A DNA stretch of 64,000 nt. Origin: Dyadobacter crusticola DSM 16708. GTDB taxonomy: Bacteria; Bacteroidota; Bacteroidia; Cytophagales; Spirosomataceae. Positions 42,536 through 51,664 of this stretch are shown here, in pieces. Both the position numbers and the translations under genes were made by a program. The notes under the pieces are model-generated. The model was not told where the DNA came from, made no database searches, and saw nothing but the letters and a program-made list of their open reading frames with translations. The DNA is taken from contig NZ_JNJB01000018.1 of the NCBI RefSeq assembly GCF_000701505.1, positions 1-64,000 of the forward strand. The letters run 5' to 3'. Every line of letters starts with the position of its first letter. Position 1 is the stretch's first letter.

Positions 42536-43677
42536 AATCCTGCATTTGCCTTTGACAAAACTCGATCGGCAATACTGCCATATTCCGGTAAGATCTGTTT
42601 CAATGCTGCGATAATTTCGTTGGGACTGCCTGATTTCAATGCAGTGCTGAGATTCGCAAATATAATTTCAAAATTCAGGGAGCAGACTTCGTCGGAGACT
42701 GCAATGCGCATTCCTGGATGTGAAGCGGGTATTTCTGTCTCATCATCATTAAGCAGATCTTCGTGCAGCTTCTCACCGGGTCGCAGGCCGGTATAGCAGA
42801 TACAGATATCCACGTGCGGTGTCAGCTTTTTCAAAGTGATCATTTGTTCTGCAACTGTGCGCACGGACACCGGTTCACCCATGTCGAAGAAAAGCAGCTT
42901 ACCGTAATAGTCTGGCGAAGTCGCCTGAAGAACCAATTGACAAGCTTCATTTGGCGTCATTAAATAGCGGGTTGCCTTGGGGTGCGTAACCGTAACCGGC
43001 CCGCCGGCTTCAATCTGTCTTTGAAAGACAATAATAAATGAGCCGCTGGATCCCAGCACATTTCCGAACCGGGTGATCGTGAATTTCGTCTTTGATCTTT
43101 CCCCGGTTTGCCTGATATATAGTTCAGCCAGTCGCTTGGTGGCGCCCATTACACTGGCGGGGATAACTGCCTTGTCGGTTGATATGAAAATGAATTGGCT
43201 AACTCCATACCGAACAGCGAGATCTGCGAGGAGTTTTGTGCCAAAAACATTGGTCCGAACAGCTTCGTAGGGATGTTTCTCCATAACGGGCACGTGCTTG
43301 TATGCGGCTGCGTGAAAAAGAATTTTAGGGCGCGTCAGCTTGAAAACATGTTCCATTCTCGCCGGATCGGTGATGTCAGCGATGAAGGTAGCAAGCTTGA
43401 TATGCGGAAAACGGATTTGTAAAGAAGCTTCAACTTCGGTCAGCAGCGTTTCAGACTGGTCCACGAGGATCAGGCACCTTGGGTTGAATTGACACACCTG
43501 CATCGCCAGCTCGCTTCCAATGGACCCCGCAGCGCCTGTAATCAGGATATCAGCATCACTGATCTGCTGGCGGATTGACTCATGATCTGTTTGGATTGGC
43601 TTACGGGAGAGCAGATGTTCGAGGTTGAATGCGCTTTGGTTTTCCTGAACCTGTTTGCAGGGAAGAGTTCGTGTCAT
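42526..43677 (-). CDS. FlaA1/CapD-type nucleotide-sugar epimerase/dehydratase
   Basis: This 383-residue short-chain dehydrogenase-like enzyme converts UDP-GlcNAc-type sugars for surface polysaccharides. NAD-binding ITGAAGSIGSELA (about residues 45-57), AAAYKHVPVME, and STDKAVIPASVMGATKR are visible. The transmembrane N-terminal half of full-length CapD/WbpM is absent. The start is set at 43677 (MTRTLPC), because an upstream ATG-free region at 43720-43737 lies in a terminator. It is transcribed away from nuoN. Confidence 0.85.
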   Translation of the reverse strand: MTRTLPCKQVQENQSAFNLEHLLSRKPIQTDHESIRQQISDADILITGAAGSIGSELAMQVCQFNPRCLILVDQSETLLTEVEASLQIRFPHIKLATFIADITDPARMEHVFKLTRPKILFHAAAYKHVPVMEKHPYEAVRTNVFGTKLLADLAVRYGVSQFIFISTDKAVIPASVMGATKRLAELYIRQTGERSKTKFTITRFGNVLGSSGSFIIVFQRQIEAGGPVTVTHPKATRYLMTPNEACQLVLQATSPDYYGKLLFFDMGEPVSVRTVAEQMITLKKLTPHVDICICYTGLRPGEKLHEDLLNDDETEIPASHPGMRIAVSDEVCSLNFEIIFANLSTALKSGSPNEIIAALKQILPEYGSIADRVLSKANAGFHF

Positions 43678-43735
43678 TTTAATATCTGTAAGTGCCGTAG
43701 ATATCCTTTTGACGTGCGGTTCGGGAAAGGGTAAC

Positions 43736-43765
43736 AAAAAAGAGCTGCAAATTTGCAGCTCTTTT
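43736..43765 (-). terminator. Perfect palindromic terminator of nuoN
   Basis: AAAAAGAGCTGCAAA is followed directly by its exact complement, a 30-base perfect palindrome with A and T runs at the ends. It ends the nuo operon on the - strand and can work in both directions. Confidence 0.9.
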
Positions 43766-43788
43766 TACAAACCGGTTATTACAAAGTC

Positions 43789-45186
43789 TTAGATCAGGTT
43801 CTCGAATAGACCCGGAGCCAACCCAAACAAGATCGTCAGGAAAGTCGCCAGCACGAGAATAGCCTGATAGAATGGTGCAACGCGGATTTTAATAAGATCG
43901 CCTTCTTTCAAGTAAGAAGAGATGATCACACGGAAGTAGTAGTAAATACCGACAGTTGACATTAAAACTGCAATCACTGTTATCCAAATAATACCTCGCT
44001 CTGCTGCACTTGTGAAGATGAAAAATTTGCCCCAGAAGCCGGCTGTCAACGGAATACCTGCCAGCGAGAGCATGGAGACGGTAAGCACAAATGCCAATAA
44101 TGGATTTTGCTTTGCCAATCCGTTGAATGCATCGTAGTATTCGTTCGGCTGACCTTCAATCGTCTTCTCTTTGGACACCAGCATCAGTACACCGAATGCA
44201 CAGATTGTAGAGAGCGAGTAAGCCAGCGAATAGAAAATGATAGCGTTTTGTGATGGTTTCGACAACGCGGTTAGTGCGATCAGCAGGTAACCCGCGTGCG
44301 ATATACCCGAGTAGGCCAGCATTCTTTTAAAGCTGTTCTGGCTTGTAGCGCCGATGTTACCAACCAGCAGCGTAAGTACCGCGATCGCTGCGACAACGAT
44401 CCACCAGAATCCGTAAATACCCGTGAAAGAGCCGCTCAGTAAACGGTACAAGGCAGCAAATCCAGCAGTCTTTACAACTGTCGACATGAAAGTCGTGAAA
44501 ATCGTCGGTGCACCTTCGTATACATCGGGAGTCCAGAAGTGAAAAGGCGCGGCAGATACCTTGAAAAGCATCCCAATCAGCAGCAGTAGCAGACCTGCAT
44601 AAAGTATGTAGGACTGTGAGCCGACAGGCATATTAGATGCAAATCCTTGTATATGTTCCAATTTGAAAGAACCCGTGGCGCCGTACAGCAAAGTCATTCC
44701 GAAAAGCATAAAGCCGGTAGCAAATGCGCCCATCAGAAAGTACTTAAGGGCCGCTTCGTTGGAGCGTAGGTTACGCTTGTTGCTTCCCGTAAGCACGTAC
44801 ATAGCGACAGACAGGATTTCAACACCGATAAACAGCATGATTAGATGCTGAAAACCCACCATCATGAATGCACCGACAAGGGAAAATAACATTAGTCCGT
44901 AGTACTCAGCCGGTTCGGAATCTGCATTATCCTGAAAGCCGCCTGAAATTGCCACGATCATAAACGCAGAGAGCAATATGATGCCATTGAATGCCAAGGT
45001 CACATTGTCAACCCGCAGCATATCGTAGAAATAAAGTATCGGCCCTTTGTTCCACTCGGCGAAGTTGCCAGCCAGCGCTATCAACAGAAAAAATAAGGTT
45101 GCAGGCAAAAGGATATTTTTTGATTTCGAGAAACCCAGAAAGAGGGTCACGACTCCAAAAAATGACAACAGAATAATGGGGTACAT
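43789..45186 (-). CDS. nuoN: NADH-quinone oxidoreductase subunit N
   Basis: This 465-residue membrane subunit belongs to the antiporter-like proton-pumping arm of complex I. About 14 hydrophobic segments are visible, with GVEILSVAMYVLTG, KVSAAPFHFWTPDVYEGAPT and LAYSGISHAGYLLIAL motifs. It starts eight bases after nuoM. It is the last gene of the nuoKLMN operon. Confidence 0.96.
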   Translation of the reverse strand: MYPIILLSFFGVVTLFLGFSKSKNILLPATLFFLLIALAGNFAEWNKGPILYFYDMLRVDNVTLAFNGIILLSAFMIVAISGGFQDNADSEPAEYYGLMLFSLVGAFMMVGFQHLIMLFIGVEILSVAMYVLTGSNKRNLRSNEAALKYFLMGAFATGFMLFGMTLLYGATGSFKLEHIQGFASNMPVGSQSYILYAGLLLLLIGMLFKVSAAPFHFWTPDVYEGAPTIFTTFMSTVVKTAGFAALYRLLSGSFTGIYGFWWIVVAAIAVLTLLVGNIGATSQNSFKRMLAYSGISHAGYLLIALTALSKPSQNAIIFYSLAYSLSTICAFGVLMLVSKEKTIEGQPNEYYDAFNGLAKQNPLLAFVLTVSMLSLAGIPLTAGFWGKFFIFTSAAERGIIWITVIAVLMSTVGIYYYFRVIISSYLKEGDLIKIRVAPFYQAILVLATFLTILFGLAPGLFENLI

Positions 45187-45194
45187 ATTTATAC

Positions 45195-46643
45195 TTAGTT
45201 ATTTACCAGTTGTAAAAGTTGGCTTACAGCAGGTTCGGTTAGTTTCAGAAATGTATTTGGATAAATGCCGATCCAGAAAACCATGATCACAAGCGGCAGA
45301 AGCACTGCGCGTTCACTTGCAGTAAGGTCCTGAAATCCTTCCGCCCACTTCGATTTGGGTCCAAACATTGACTTTTGGAACATGCGGAGCATATATACCG
45401 AACCAAGGATGATCGTAAGTCCGGCAATTGCACCGAGGATACCGTCGTAGTGGAAAACGCTGGATAGCAGCAGGAATTCGCCTACAAACCCATTCGTCAG
45501 CGGCAGGGCTACGCTGCCAAGCAGCAGTACCATAAAATACACGCTCAGGTGGGGAGTACTCTGCGTAATGCCGCCCAGCTGGTCGAGGTACCTTGTTTTT
45601 GTTCTTGAATAAATGATGTCAACAATGAAGAACAGACCGATTACATTTATACCGTGCGCCAGCATTTGAATTAATGCACCTTGTAGTCCATTGACAGAAG
45701 AGGAGAAAACACCTGCTGCCATTAAGCCTACGTGGGCGAAAGAAGAATAGGCGATCAAACGCTTCATATCGCTTTGCTGGATCGCGATGATAGATCCGTA
45801 GATAATTCCGATCACTGAAAGGATCATTGCTAAAAGGCCCCAGCTTTCCATTCCGGCAGGGACGATCGGCAGCAAAAAGCGGATCAAACCGTAAACACCC
45901 ATTTTCAACATAATACCTGACAAAAGCATTGTTGCAGGAGTCGGGGATTCGGTATAGGTATCTGGCTGCCAGGTATGGAATGGGAAAAGCGGCATTTTGA
46001 TCGCAAATGCAATGAAGAACGCCCAGAATATAAACCCTTGTACAGCCGGCGCTAATTGAAGCTGGTAAAATGCATTGATTTCAGAGGAATGCGTTCCTGG
46101 TGTTTGGTAGTAAAGATATACCAGCGCCACAAGCATGAACAAACTTCCGAAAATCGTATAAATGAAGAATTTGAAGGTCACTTTCAAACGATTTTCTCCA
46201 CCCCAAACTGCAGCGAGGAAATAAACCGGGATCAATGCTGCTTCAAAGAACAGGTAGAACAAGAATGCGTCAGTCGCAGTGAATACGCCAATCAACGCGG
46301 CTTCCATAAACAGGATCAGCGAGTAAAATGTCGCAGCGTTTTTGTAAGAGTGGTTGAATGCGGAAAGGATAATCAGCGGGGTAAGAAACGTGGTGAGTAG
46401 CACCAGTACCAAACTGATCCCGTCAATGCCCGCCGCGAAAGAGATGCCTGCGTTGGTCAACCAGGCGTATTTGAAACCAAACTGGGTTCCTGCGGCAGGG
46501 TCAAATTGAAGCCAGACTGCAACCGCCAGTCCCAGCGACGCGAGTCCGCCTACCAATGCAACCTGTTTGGCAAGGCGCTCACCGGACAATAAGGTGAGAA
46601 TTCCAGCCGCAATCGGTAAAAGTATTAAAAGAAGAGTAAGCAT
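45195..46643 (-). CDS. nuoM: NADH-quinone oxidoreductase subunit M
   Basis: This 482-residue antiporter-like subunit has about 14 transmembrane segments and the LFPFHTWQPDTYTESPTPATMLLSGIMLKMG and LIAYSSFAHVGLMAAGV motifs, with a conserved Glu in FFEAALIPVYFL. It pumps protons along with NuoL and NuoN. Spacing to nuoN is eight bases. Confidence 0.97.
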   Translation of the reverse strand: MLTLLLILLPIAAGILTLLSGERLAKQVALVGGLASLGLAVAVWLQFDPAAGTQFGFKYAWLTNAGISFAAGIDGISLVLVLLTTFLTPLIILSAFNHSYKNAATFYSLILFMEAALIGVFTATDAFLFYLFFEAALIPVYFLAAVWGGENRLKVTFKFFIYTIFGSLFMLVALVYLYYQTPGTHSSEINAFYQLQLAPAVQGFIFWAFFIAFAIKMPLFPFHTWQPDTYTESPTPATMLLSGIMLKMGVYGLIRFLLPIVPAGMESWGLLAMILSVIGIIYGSIIAIQQSDMKRLIAYSSFAHVGLMAAGVFSSSVNGLQGALIQMLAHGINVIGLFFIVDIIYSRTKTRYLDQLGGITQSTPHLSVYFMVLLLGSVALPLTNGFVGEFLLLSSVFHYDGILGAIAGLTIILGSVYMLRMFQKSMFGPKSKWAEGFQDLTASERAVLLPLVIMVFWIGIYPNTFLKLTEPAVSQLLQLVNN

Positions 46644-46693
46644 ATTTCAGGTCAACGGTCAGCAGTAAATGGTGAACGGATTTAAGAGTAATA

Positions 46694-48610
46694 TCAAAGT
46701 AAAAGCTTCCAGAACAGGATCACGACAATGCCCAGTACCATCGCAAAAACGTACTCTCCTGTTGAGCCAGTTTGTGTCTTTCTCAGGAGCCCGGCAAGAA
46801 AGCTTGTCAGCCGAACAGTTGCATTTACAAAAAGATCAATGAAGAACTCGCCGAAGCTGTACAGGATATTTGATAGTGTTTTGACAGGTTTTACGAAAAC
46901 TGAGTCGTACAGTTCGTCGACATAGTATTTATTGTAAATAACGCGCTGCAATGCTGGTTTTTCGGCGGAATCCGGAGCAGGTACCGCGCCTTTTTGAACA
47001 TACATTACAAAGGCAGCAATTCCAGCGATCAGGGCCGCGGCTACTGAAATGCCCATTAACATATATTCTTCCGAGTGGGAGAGTGTTGTTGCTTCAAATG
47101 CGGCAGGGTTAACTTGTCTGGCTGTATCATAAAGCGGGCTCATGAATTCGGCCAGGTGGTGTGTCCCGTGCAACGCTTCTGGTACCCCGATAAATCCGCC
47201 GACTGCCGAAAGTACAGCAAGTACGATCAACGGGATCGTCATGGAAGCGGGTGATTCGTGCAAATGATGCTCCTGCTCGTGTGTTCCCCGGAAGGTACCG
47301 AAGAATGTCAGGAAGAGCAGACGGAACATATAAAAGGATGTCATCACCGAGCCAAGCACACCCACTACCCAAAGTGCCTTGTTATGTTCAAAAACATGCG
47401 CCAGGATTTCGTCTTTCGAGAAGAAACCCGAGAATGGCGGAAGACCTGAAATCGCCCAGGTGGCAACGAAGAATGTAATGAAGGTAACAGGCAATTTCTT
47501 TCTTAAACCGCCCATTGACCGGATATCCTGCTCGTCTGACATCGCGTGGATCACACTACCGGCACCGAGGAAAAGCAATGCTTTAAAGAATGCATGCGTG
47601 ATCACATGGAACATCGAAGCCGAATAAGCCATGGCGCCAAGTCCCATGAACATGTATCCCAGCTGACTTACCGTAGAGTAGGCCAGTACCTTTTTGATGT
47701 CATTTTGTAACAAACCAATGGAAGCTGCGAATAATGCAGTAGCTCCGCCGATAATACCTACGATTTCCAGTGTGGAAGGCGCCAGCGAGTAGAGGACGTT
47801 GGAACGAATCACCATGTAAATTCCCGCTGTTACCATCGTTGCGGCGTGGATCAATGCAGAAACCGGGGTAGGTCCGGCCATCGCGTCGGGCAGCCAGGTG
47901 TACAATGGAATTTGGGCCGACTTACCCATTGCTCCGATAAACAGGAATAATGTAATGGCTACAATAGCAGGATCTTCGAGTGAGAAGCTGGCTGCTTTGC
48001 TGAAAACTTCGGTGTACTCAACTGAACCAAACGTGGCAATAATGGTAAATATCCCAAGCAAGAAGCCGAGGTCACCTACACGGTTCATGATAAATGCCTT
48101 GCGGGCTGCATTGTTGTAGTTGGTGTTCTTATTCCAAAAGCCGATCAGCAGGTAAGAGCAAAGCCCAACACCTTCCCAGCCTATGAACATGATCACGTAA
48201 TTCGAGCCGAGAACAAGCAGCAGCATGAAAAACAAAAACAGGTTGAGGTAAGCGAAAAACTTGCCAAATCCCTCATCATGGTGCATGTACCCGATTGAAT
48301 AAACGTGGATCAGCGAACCAACGCCGGTAATGATCATCAGCATCAGCAATGAAAGCTGATCAACCTGAAAGGAGAATGGAATGCGCAGCTCGCCTACTGT
48401 AATCCAGTCAAAAAGAGGGACTACCAGCGGCTGACTTCCCGAGGCCAGGAATGCATTGAAGGTCATTACGGAAATTGCAAAGCTGGCCACCACAGCAAGG
48501 GTACCAATAATTCCAACCGCTCCTTTTGGTATTGTTTTGAATCCGAGCCCATTGATCAGAAAGCCAACAAGCGGCAATAACGGGATCAGGATAAGTAATG
48601 ATGCAGACAT
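46694..48610 (-). CDS. nuoL: NADH-quinone oxidoreductase subunit L
   Basis: This 638-residue largest antiporter-like subunit has FIGWEGVGLCSYLLIGFW, QIPLYTWLPDAMAGPTPVSALIHAATMV and VLAYSTVSQLGYMFMGLG. The C-terminus carries the extra segment that forms the lateral helix. It is slightly longer than the E. coli form (613). A 50-base gap separates it from nuoM. Confidence 0.97.
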   Translation of the reverse strand: MSASLLILIPLLPLVGFLINGLGFKTIPKGAVGIIGTLAVVASFAISVMTFNAFLASGSQPLVVPLFDWITVGELRIPFSFQVDQLSLLMLMIITGVGSLIHVYSIGYMHHDEGFGKFFAYLNLFLFFMLLLVLGSNYVIMFIGWEGVGLCSYLLIGFWNKNTNYNNAARKAFIMNRVGDLGFLLGIFTIIATFGSVEYTEVFSKAASFSLEDPAIVAITLFLFIGAMGKSAQIPLYTWLPDAMAGPTPVSALIHAATMVTAGIYMVIRSNVLYSLAPSTLEIVGIIGGATALFAASIGLLQNDIKKVLAYSTVSQLGYMFMGLGAMAYSASMFHVITHAFFKALLFLGAGSVIHAMSDEQDIRSMGGLRKKLPVTFITFFVATWAISGLPPFSGFFSKDEILAHVFEHNKALWVVGVLGSVMTSFYMFRLLFLTFFGTFRGTHEQEHHLHESPASMTIPLIVLAVLSAVGGFIGVPEALHGTHHLAEFMSPLYDTARQVNPAAFEATTLSHSEEYMLMGISVAAALIAGIAAFVMYVQKGAVPAPDSAEKPALQRVIYNKYYVDELYDSVFVKPVKTLSNILYSFGEFFIDLFVNATVRLTSFLAGLLRKTQTGSTGEYVFAMVLGIVVILFWKLLL

Positions 48611-48667
48611 ATTTAAAATGGACTTTGATCTCTGGTTCTGAAAATGAAAATGGTTATAATCAACAGC

Positions 48668-49021
48668 TTACCATTTCAATTTGTTAAGAAAACCAATATC
48701 TGTATTTCTGGTATTTCGATAAATCATTACGATAATGGCTAGGCCCACAGCTACTTCGGCAGCTGCAACTGCCATGATAAAGAACACGAAAACCTGCCCG
48801 GACGGATCAGATCTGTAAGAAGAGAAAGCGATCAGCAGGAGGTTGGCAGCATTGAGCATTAATTCAACAGACATGAAAATAATGATCGCATTTCTCCGGG
48901 TCAAAACCCCGATAATGCCAATCACAAACAGTAAGGTGCTGAGAATTAAGTAGTGTTGAAGAGGAATATTCTGAATAACCGATGGTATAGTAACCTCTGG
49001 AATAGTAGGGTTTGGAATCAT
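48668..49021 (-). CDS. nuoK: NADH-quinone oxidoreductase subunit K
   Basis: This 117-residue subunit has three membrane segments and the conserved Glu in [14 protein letters not shown] and a second in [13 protein letters not shown], both needed for proton movement. It is the first gene of this operon, with a -7 element at 49078-49085. Subunits A to J, which normally precede it, are not in the window. Confidence 0.96.
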   Translation of the reverse strand: MIPNPTIPEVTIPSVIQNIPLQHYLILSTLLFVIGIIGVLTRRNAIIIFMSVELMLNAANLLLIAFSSYRSDPSGQVFVFFIMAVAAAEVAVGLAIIVMIYRNTRNTDIGFLNKLKW

Positions 49022-49077
49022 ATCAGATTTACCTTATAGGATATTCGGTTAAAATAGTATCAAAAACAGATTTGTGG

Positions 49078-49085
49078 CAAAAATA
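49078..49085 (-). promoter_or_regulatory. -7 element of nuoKLMN promoter
   Basis: TATTTTTG on the - strand, followed by CC, matches TAnnTTTG exactly. It lies 57 bases before nuoK and 18 bases past the exonuclease stop, so this operon has its own start of transcription. Confidence 0.6.
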
Positions 49086-49102
49086 GGTATAAATACGATA
49101 TA

Positions 49103-49912
49103 TCAGCGTTGGGTCAATGCCCGTAATTTGATTTCCGTCAATTTTCGTTTGGTATCCAGTGGGAATTCGCCTTTCATCATCCAATCGAAGAATGAAGGTT
49201 CATTTTTAAGGATATCGGTGACCTTTTTACCATTGTGTTTACCAAAATTAAAGACCTCTTCGCCCTTTTCGTTGAAGACCATCCTTCCTGCAAAATCAAT
49301 GATCTTTGATGCCGTCAGATCGTGCAGTGCGCCTACGTCGTTTTTAATGGGTTCAGTCTCCTTACCGTGAGTGTCGGTAATCTTCATGCCCTCGTATTTG
49401 GCAATCTGGCCTTGCAACACTTCAAATGTTGCGATCGTATCGGCCTCGGCGCTATGGGCATTTTCAAGCGTCTTACCGCAATAGAATTTATAGGCAGCGG
49501 CCAGGTTGCGCGGTTCCATCATGTGATAAATGCGCTGCGCATCCACCATTTTTCGGTTTTTTACGTCAAAATCAACACCTACCCGTAAAAACTCTTCCAC
49601 CAGCATCGGGATATCAAACCGGTTGCTGTTGAAACCGGCCAGGTCACATCCTTCGAGGAAAGACGCCAGGTTTCTGGCTATGCTTTTGAATGTAGGCGCG
49701 TCCTTCACGTCCTCGTCGTAAATGCCGTGTATCAGGCTGCTTTCCAACGGAATCGGCATTTCAGGATTGATCCTCCGGGTCCGGATTTCGGTTTCTCCAT
49801 TCACCAGAGCCTTGACCACCGATATTTCTACAATCCGGTCACGACAAATATTGACTCCGGTGGTTTCAAGATCGAAAAAAGCAAGCGGCTTTTTCAGACG
49901 GAGGGTATGCAT
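49103..49912 (-). CDS. DnaQ-like 3'-5' exonuclease
   Basis: This 269-residue DEDDh-type exonuclease has AFFDLETTGVN (DxE), GFNSNRFDIPML, and HSAEAD (H with D four residues on) motifs. It is like the epsilon subunit of DNA polymerase III or RNase T-type enzymes. A C-terminal segment (FNFGKHNGKKVTDILKNEP) resembles a short DUF3820-type domain seen behind some of these exonucleases. The cellular substrate is unclear. It lies upstream of nuoK with no shared promoter. Confidence 0.88.
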   Translation of the reverse strand: MHTLRLKKPLAFFDLETTGVNICRDRIVEISVVKALVNGETEIRTRRINPEMPIPLESSLIHGIYDEDVKDAPTFKSIARNLASFLEGCDLAGFNSNRFDIPMLVEEFLRVGVDFDVKNRKMVDAQRIYHMMEPRNLAAAYKFYCGKTLENAHSAEADTIATFEVLQGQIAKYEGMKITDTHGKETEPIKNDVGALHDLTASKIIDFAGRMVFNEKGEEVFNFGKHNGKKVTDILKNEPSFFDWMMKGEFPLDTKRKLTEIKLRALTQR

Positions 49913-50040
49913 AAGGCTACTCTAATTTGATTCAGCGACCCGAAGTTACGTCGAAAGCCCAGACAGCGCAAGAAAGGCAGTTGTTTGGAAAGATTATAAA
50001 AAGTCGAACTGGGCTGGTGTGATTAGACCAAAATTAACAA

Positions 50041-51543
50041 CTAATCCTCCATCCAGCCAAACGACTTGCTCACCGCTTTTTTCCAGCCTAAATGATATTT
50101 CTCGCGGGTAGCTGCGTCCATATCCGGGTTCCAGGTGTGTGCGATTGCCCAGTTCTTTTTAAGCTCTTCGGTGTTTTGCCAGTAACCTACCGCTAGTCCG
50201 GCTGCATAAGCTGCACCTAATGCGGTAGTTTCTGCAACTGCCGGAGCTACAACCTGCGTATTCAGAATGTCCGACTGGAATTGCATCAGCAGCTGGTTTG
50301 CCACCATTCCGCCATCAACCCTTAAAGACGCGAGCTTAATGCCTGAATCCTGCTCCATAGAACGCACTACGTCCACAGTCTGGTAGGCAGTAGCTTCCAA
50401 AACGGCCCTCGCAATGTGCCCTTTATTCACATATCTGGTTAATCCTGCAATTACGCCTCGGGCGTCGTTCCGCCAGTAGGGCGCATACAATCCGGAGAAT
50501 GCAGGTACGAAGTAAGCGCCTCCATTGTCGGCTACTGTTCTCGCGAGCGTTTCGATATCGCTGCTGTTCTGGATCAAACCCAGGTTATCACGAACCCATT
50601 GCACCAGCGCGCCGGTCACCGCTACGCTGCCCTCCAATGCATATTGAACCGGCTGGTTTCCGAATTGGTACGAGATGGTCGTCAGTAGTCCGTGTTCAGA
50701 TGTTTTCAGTTCGCTGCCTGTATTCATTACCAAAAAACAACCGGTACCGTATGTATTTTTCGCCATTCCCGGTTCAAAACACGTTTGTCCCACCAGCGCT
50801 GCATGCTGGTCGCCCAGGTCGCCTGCCACTGGCACGCCGGGCAGGATCTCATTGGTCACGTGGCCGTAAACTTCGCTGCTGCTTTTGATTTCAGGAAGCA
50901 TTTTTTCGGGGATGTTATACGCTTCGAGCATGCTGGCATCCCACTGCAAAGTACGCAGGTTCATCAGCTGGGTGCGGCTTGCATTTGAAACGTCGGTCAC
51001 GTGAATGCCGCTTTGGGTAGAGCCTGTCAGATGCCAGATCAGGAAGGTGTCTATGTTCCCGAACAGCGCCTCGCCTTTTTCTGCATCTTCGCGCAGCCCG
51101 TCCACATTATCCAGCAGCCATTTTAATTTCAATCCGCTGAAATAAGTTGAAACTGGCAAGCCGGTGATATCCCTAAACTGATTGAGCCCGCCTTCTCTTT
51201 CGTATTTAGCAACAAGTTCGGTTGTCCGGGTATCCTGCCAGACCAATGCATTATAGTAAGGTTTGCCTGTCCTTTTGTTCCAAACTACCGTGGTTTCGCG
51301 CTGATTGGTAATGCCGATCGCTGCAATATCCGCTGCTGTGGCCGACGCATTGATCCTCGCAATTGCGATTACTTCCAAAGTATTCTTCCAGATCTCAACA
51401 GGATTGTGTTCCACCCAGCCCGGTTGCGGATATATCTGCTCGTGTTCTTTTTGCCCCACGGAAACAATATTCCCGCTATGGTTAAAAAGAATGCAGCGCG
51501 TGCTGGTTGTTCCCTGATCGATTGCAGCGATATATTTGGACAT
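50041..51543 (-). CDS. glpK: Glycerol kinase
   Basis: This 500-residue FGGY-family kinase makes glycerol 3-phosphate. [21 protein letters not shown] and [28 protein letters not shown] (ATP and glycerol sites) are visible. Length is typical. glpF and glpD are not adjacent. It is divergently arranged with pbpC. Confidence 0.97.
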   Translation of the reverse strand: MSKYIAAIDQGTTSTRCILFNHSGNIVSVGQKEHEQIYPQPGWVEHNPVEIWKNTLEVIAIARINASATAADIAAIGITNQRETTVVWNKRTGKPYYNALVWQDTRTTELVAKYEREGGLNQFRDITGLPVSTYFSGLKLKWLLDNVDGLREDAEKGEALFGNIDTFLIWHLTGSTQSGIHVTDVSNASRTQLMNLRTLQWDASMLEAYNIPEKMLPEIKSSSEVYGHVTNEILPGVPVAGDLGDQHAALVGQTCFEPGMAKNTYGTGCFLVMNTGSELKTSEHGLLTTISYQFGNQPVQYALEGSVAVTGALVQWVRDNLGLIQNSSDIETLARTVADNGGAYFVPAFSGLYAPYWRNDARGVIAGLTRYVNKGHIARAVLEATAYQTVDVVRSMEQDSGIKLASLRVDGGMVANQLLMQFQSDILNTQVVAPAVAETTALGAAYAAGLAVGYWQNTEELKKNWAIAHTWNPDMDAATREKYHLGWKKAVSKSFGWMED

Positions 51544-51626
51544 AATGGTATTTTGATTGGCTTAAATTGAAGTAAAGTCAGTAAGTAGTGAAAATTAACT
51601 GATCAGGACAAAACAGAATCTAATTT

Positions 51627-51634
51627 TATCTTTG
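51627..51634 (+). promoter_or_regulatory. -7 element of pbpC promoter
   Basis: TATCTTTG matches TAnnTTTG exactly. It overlaps a possible TTG start at 51632, which rules that start out and supports the ATG at 51665. Confidence 0.6.
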
Positions 51635-51664
51635 TCAAAGAACCCTCTTTACACACCAGTCAAC

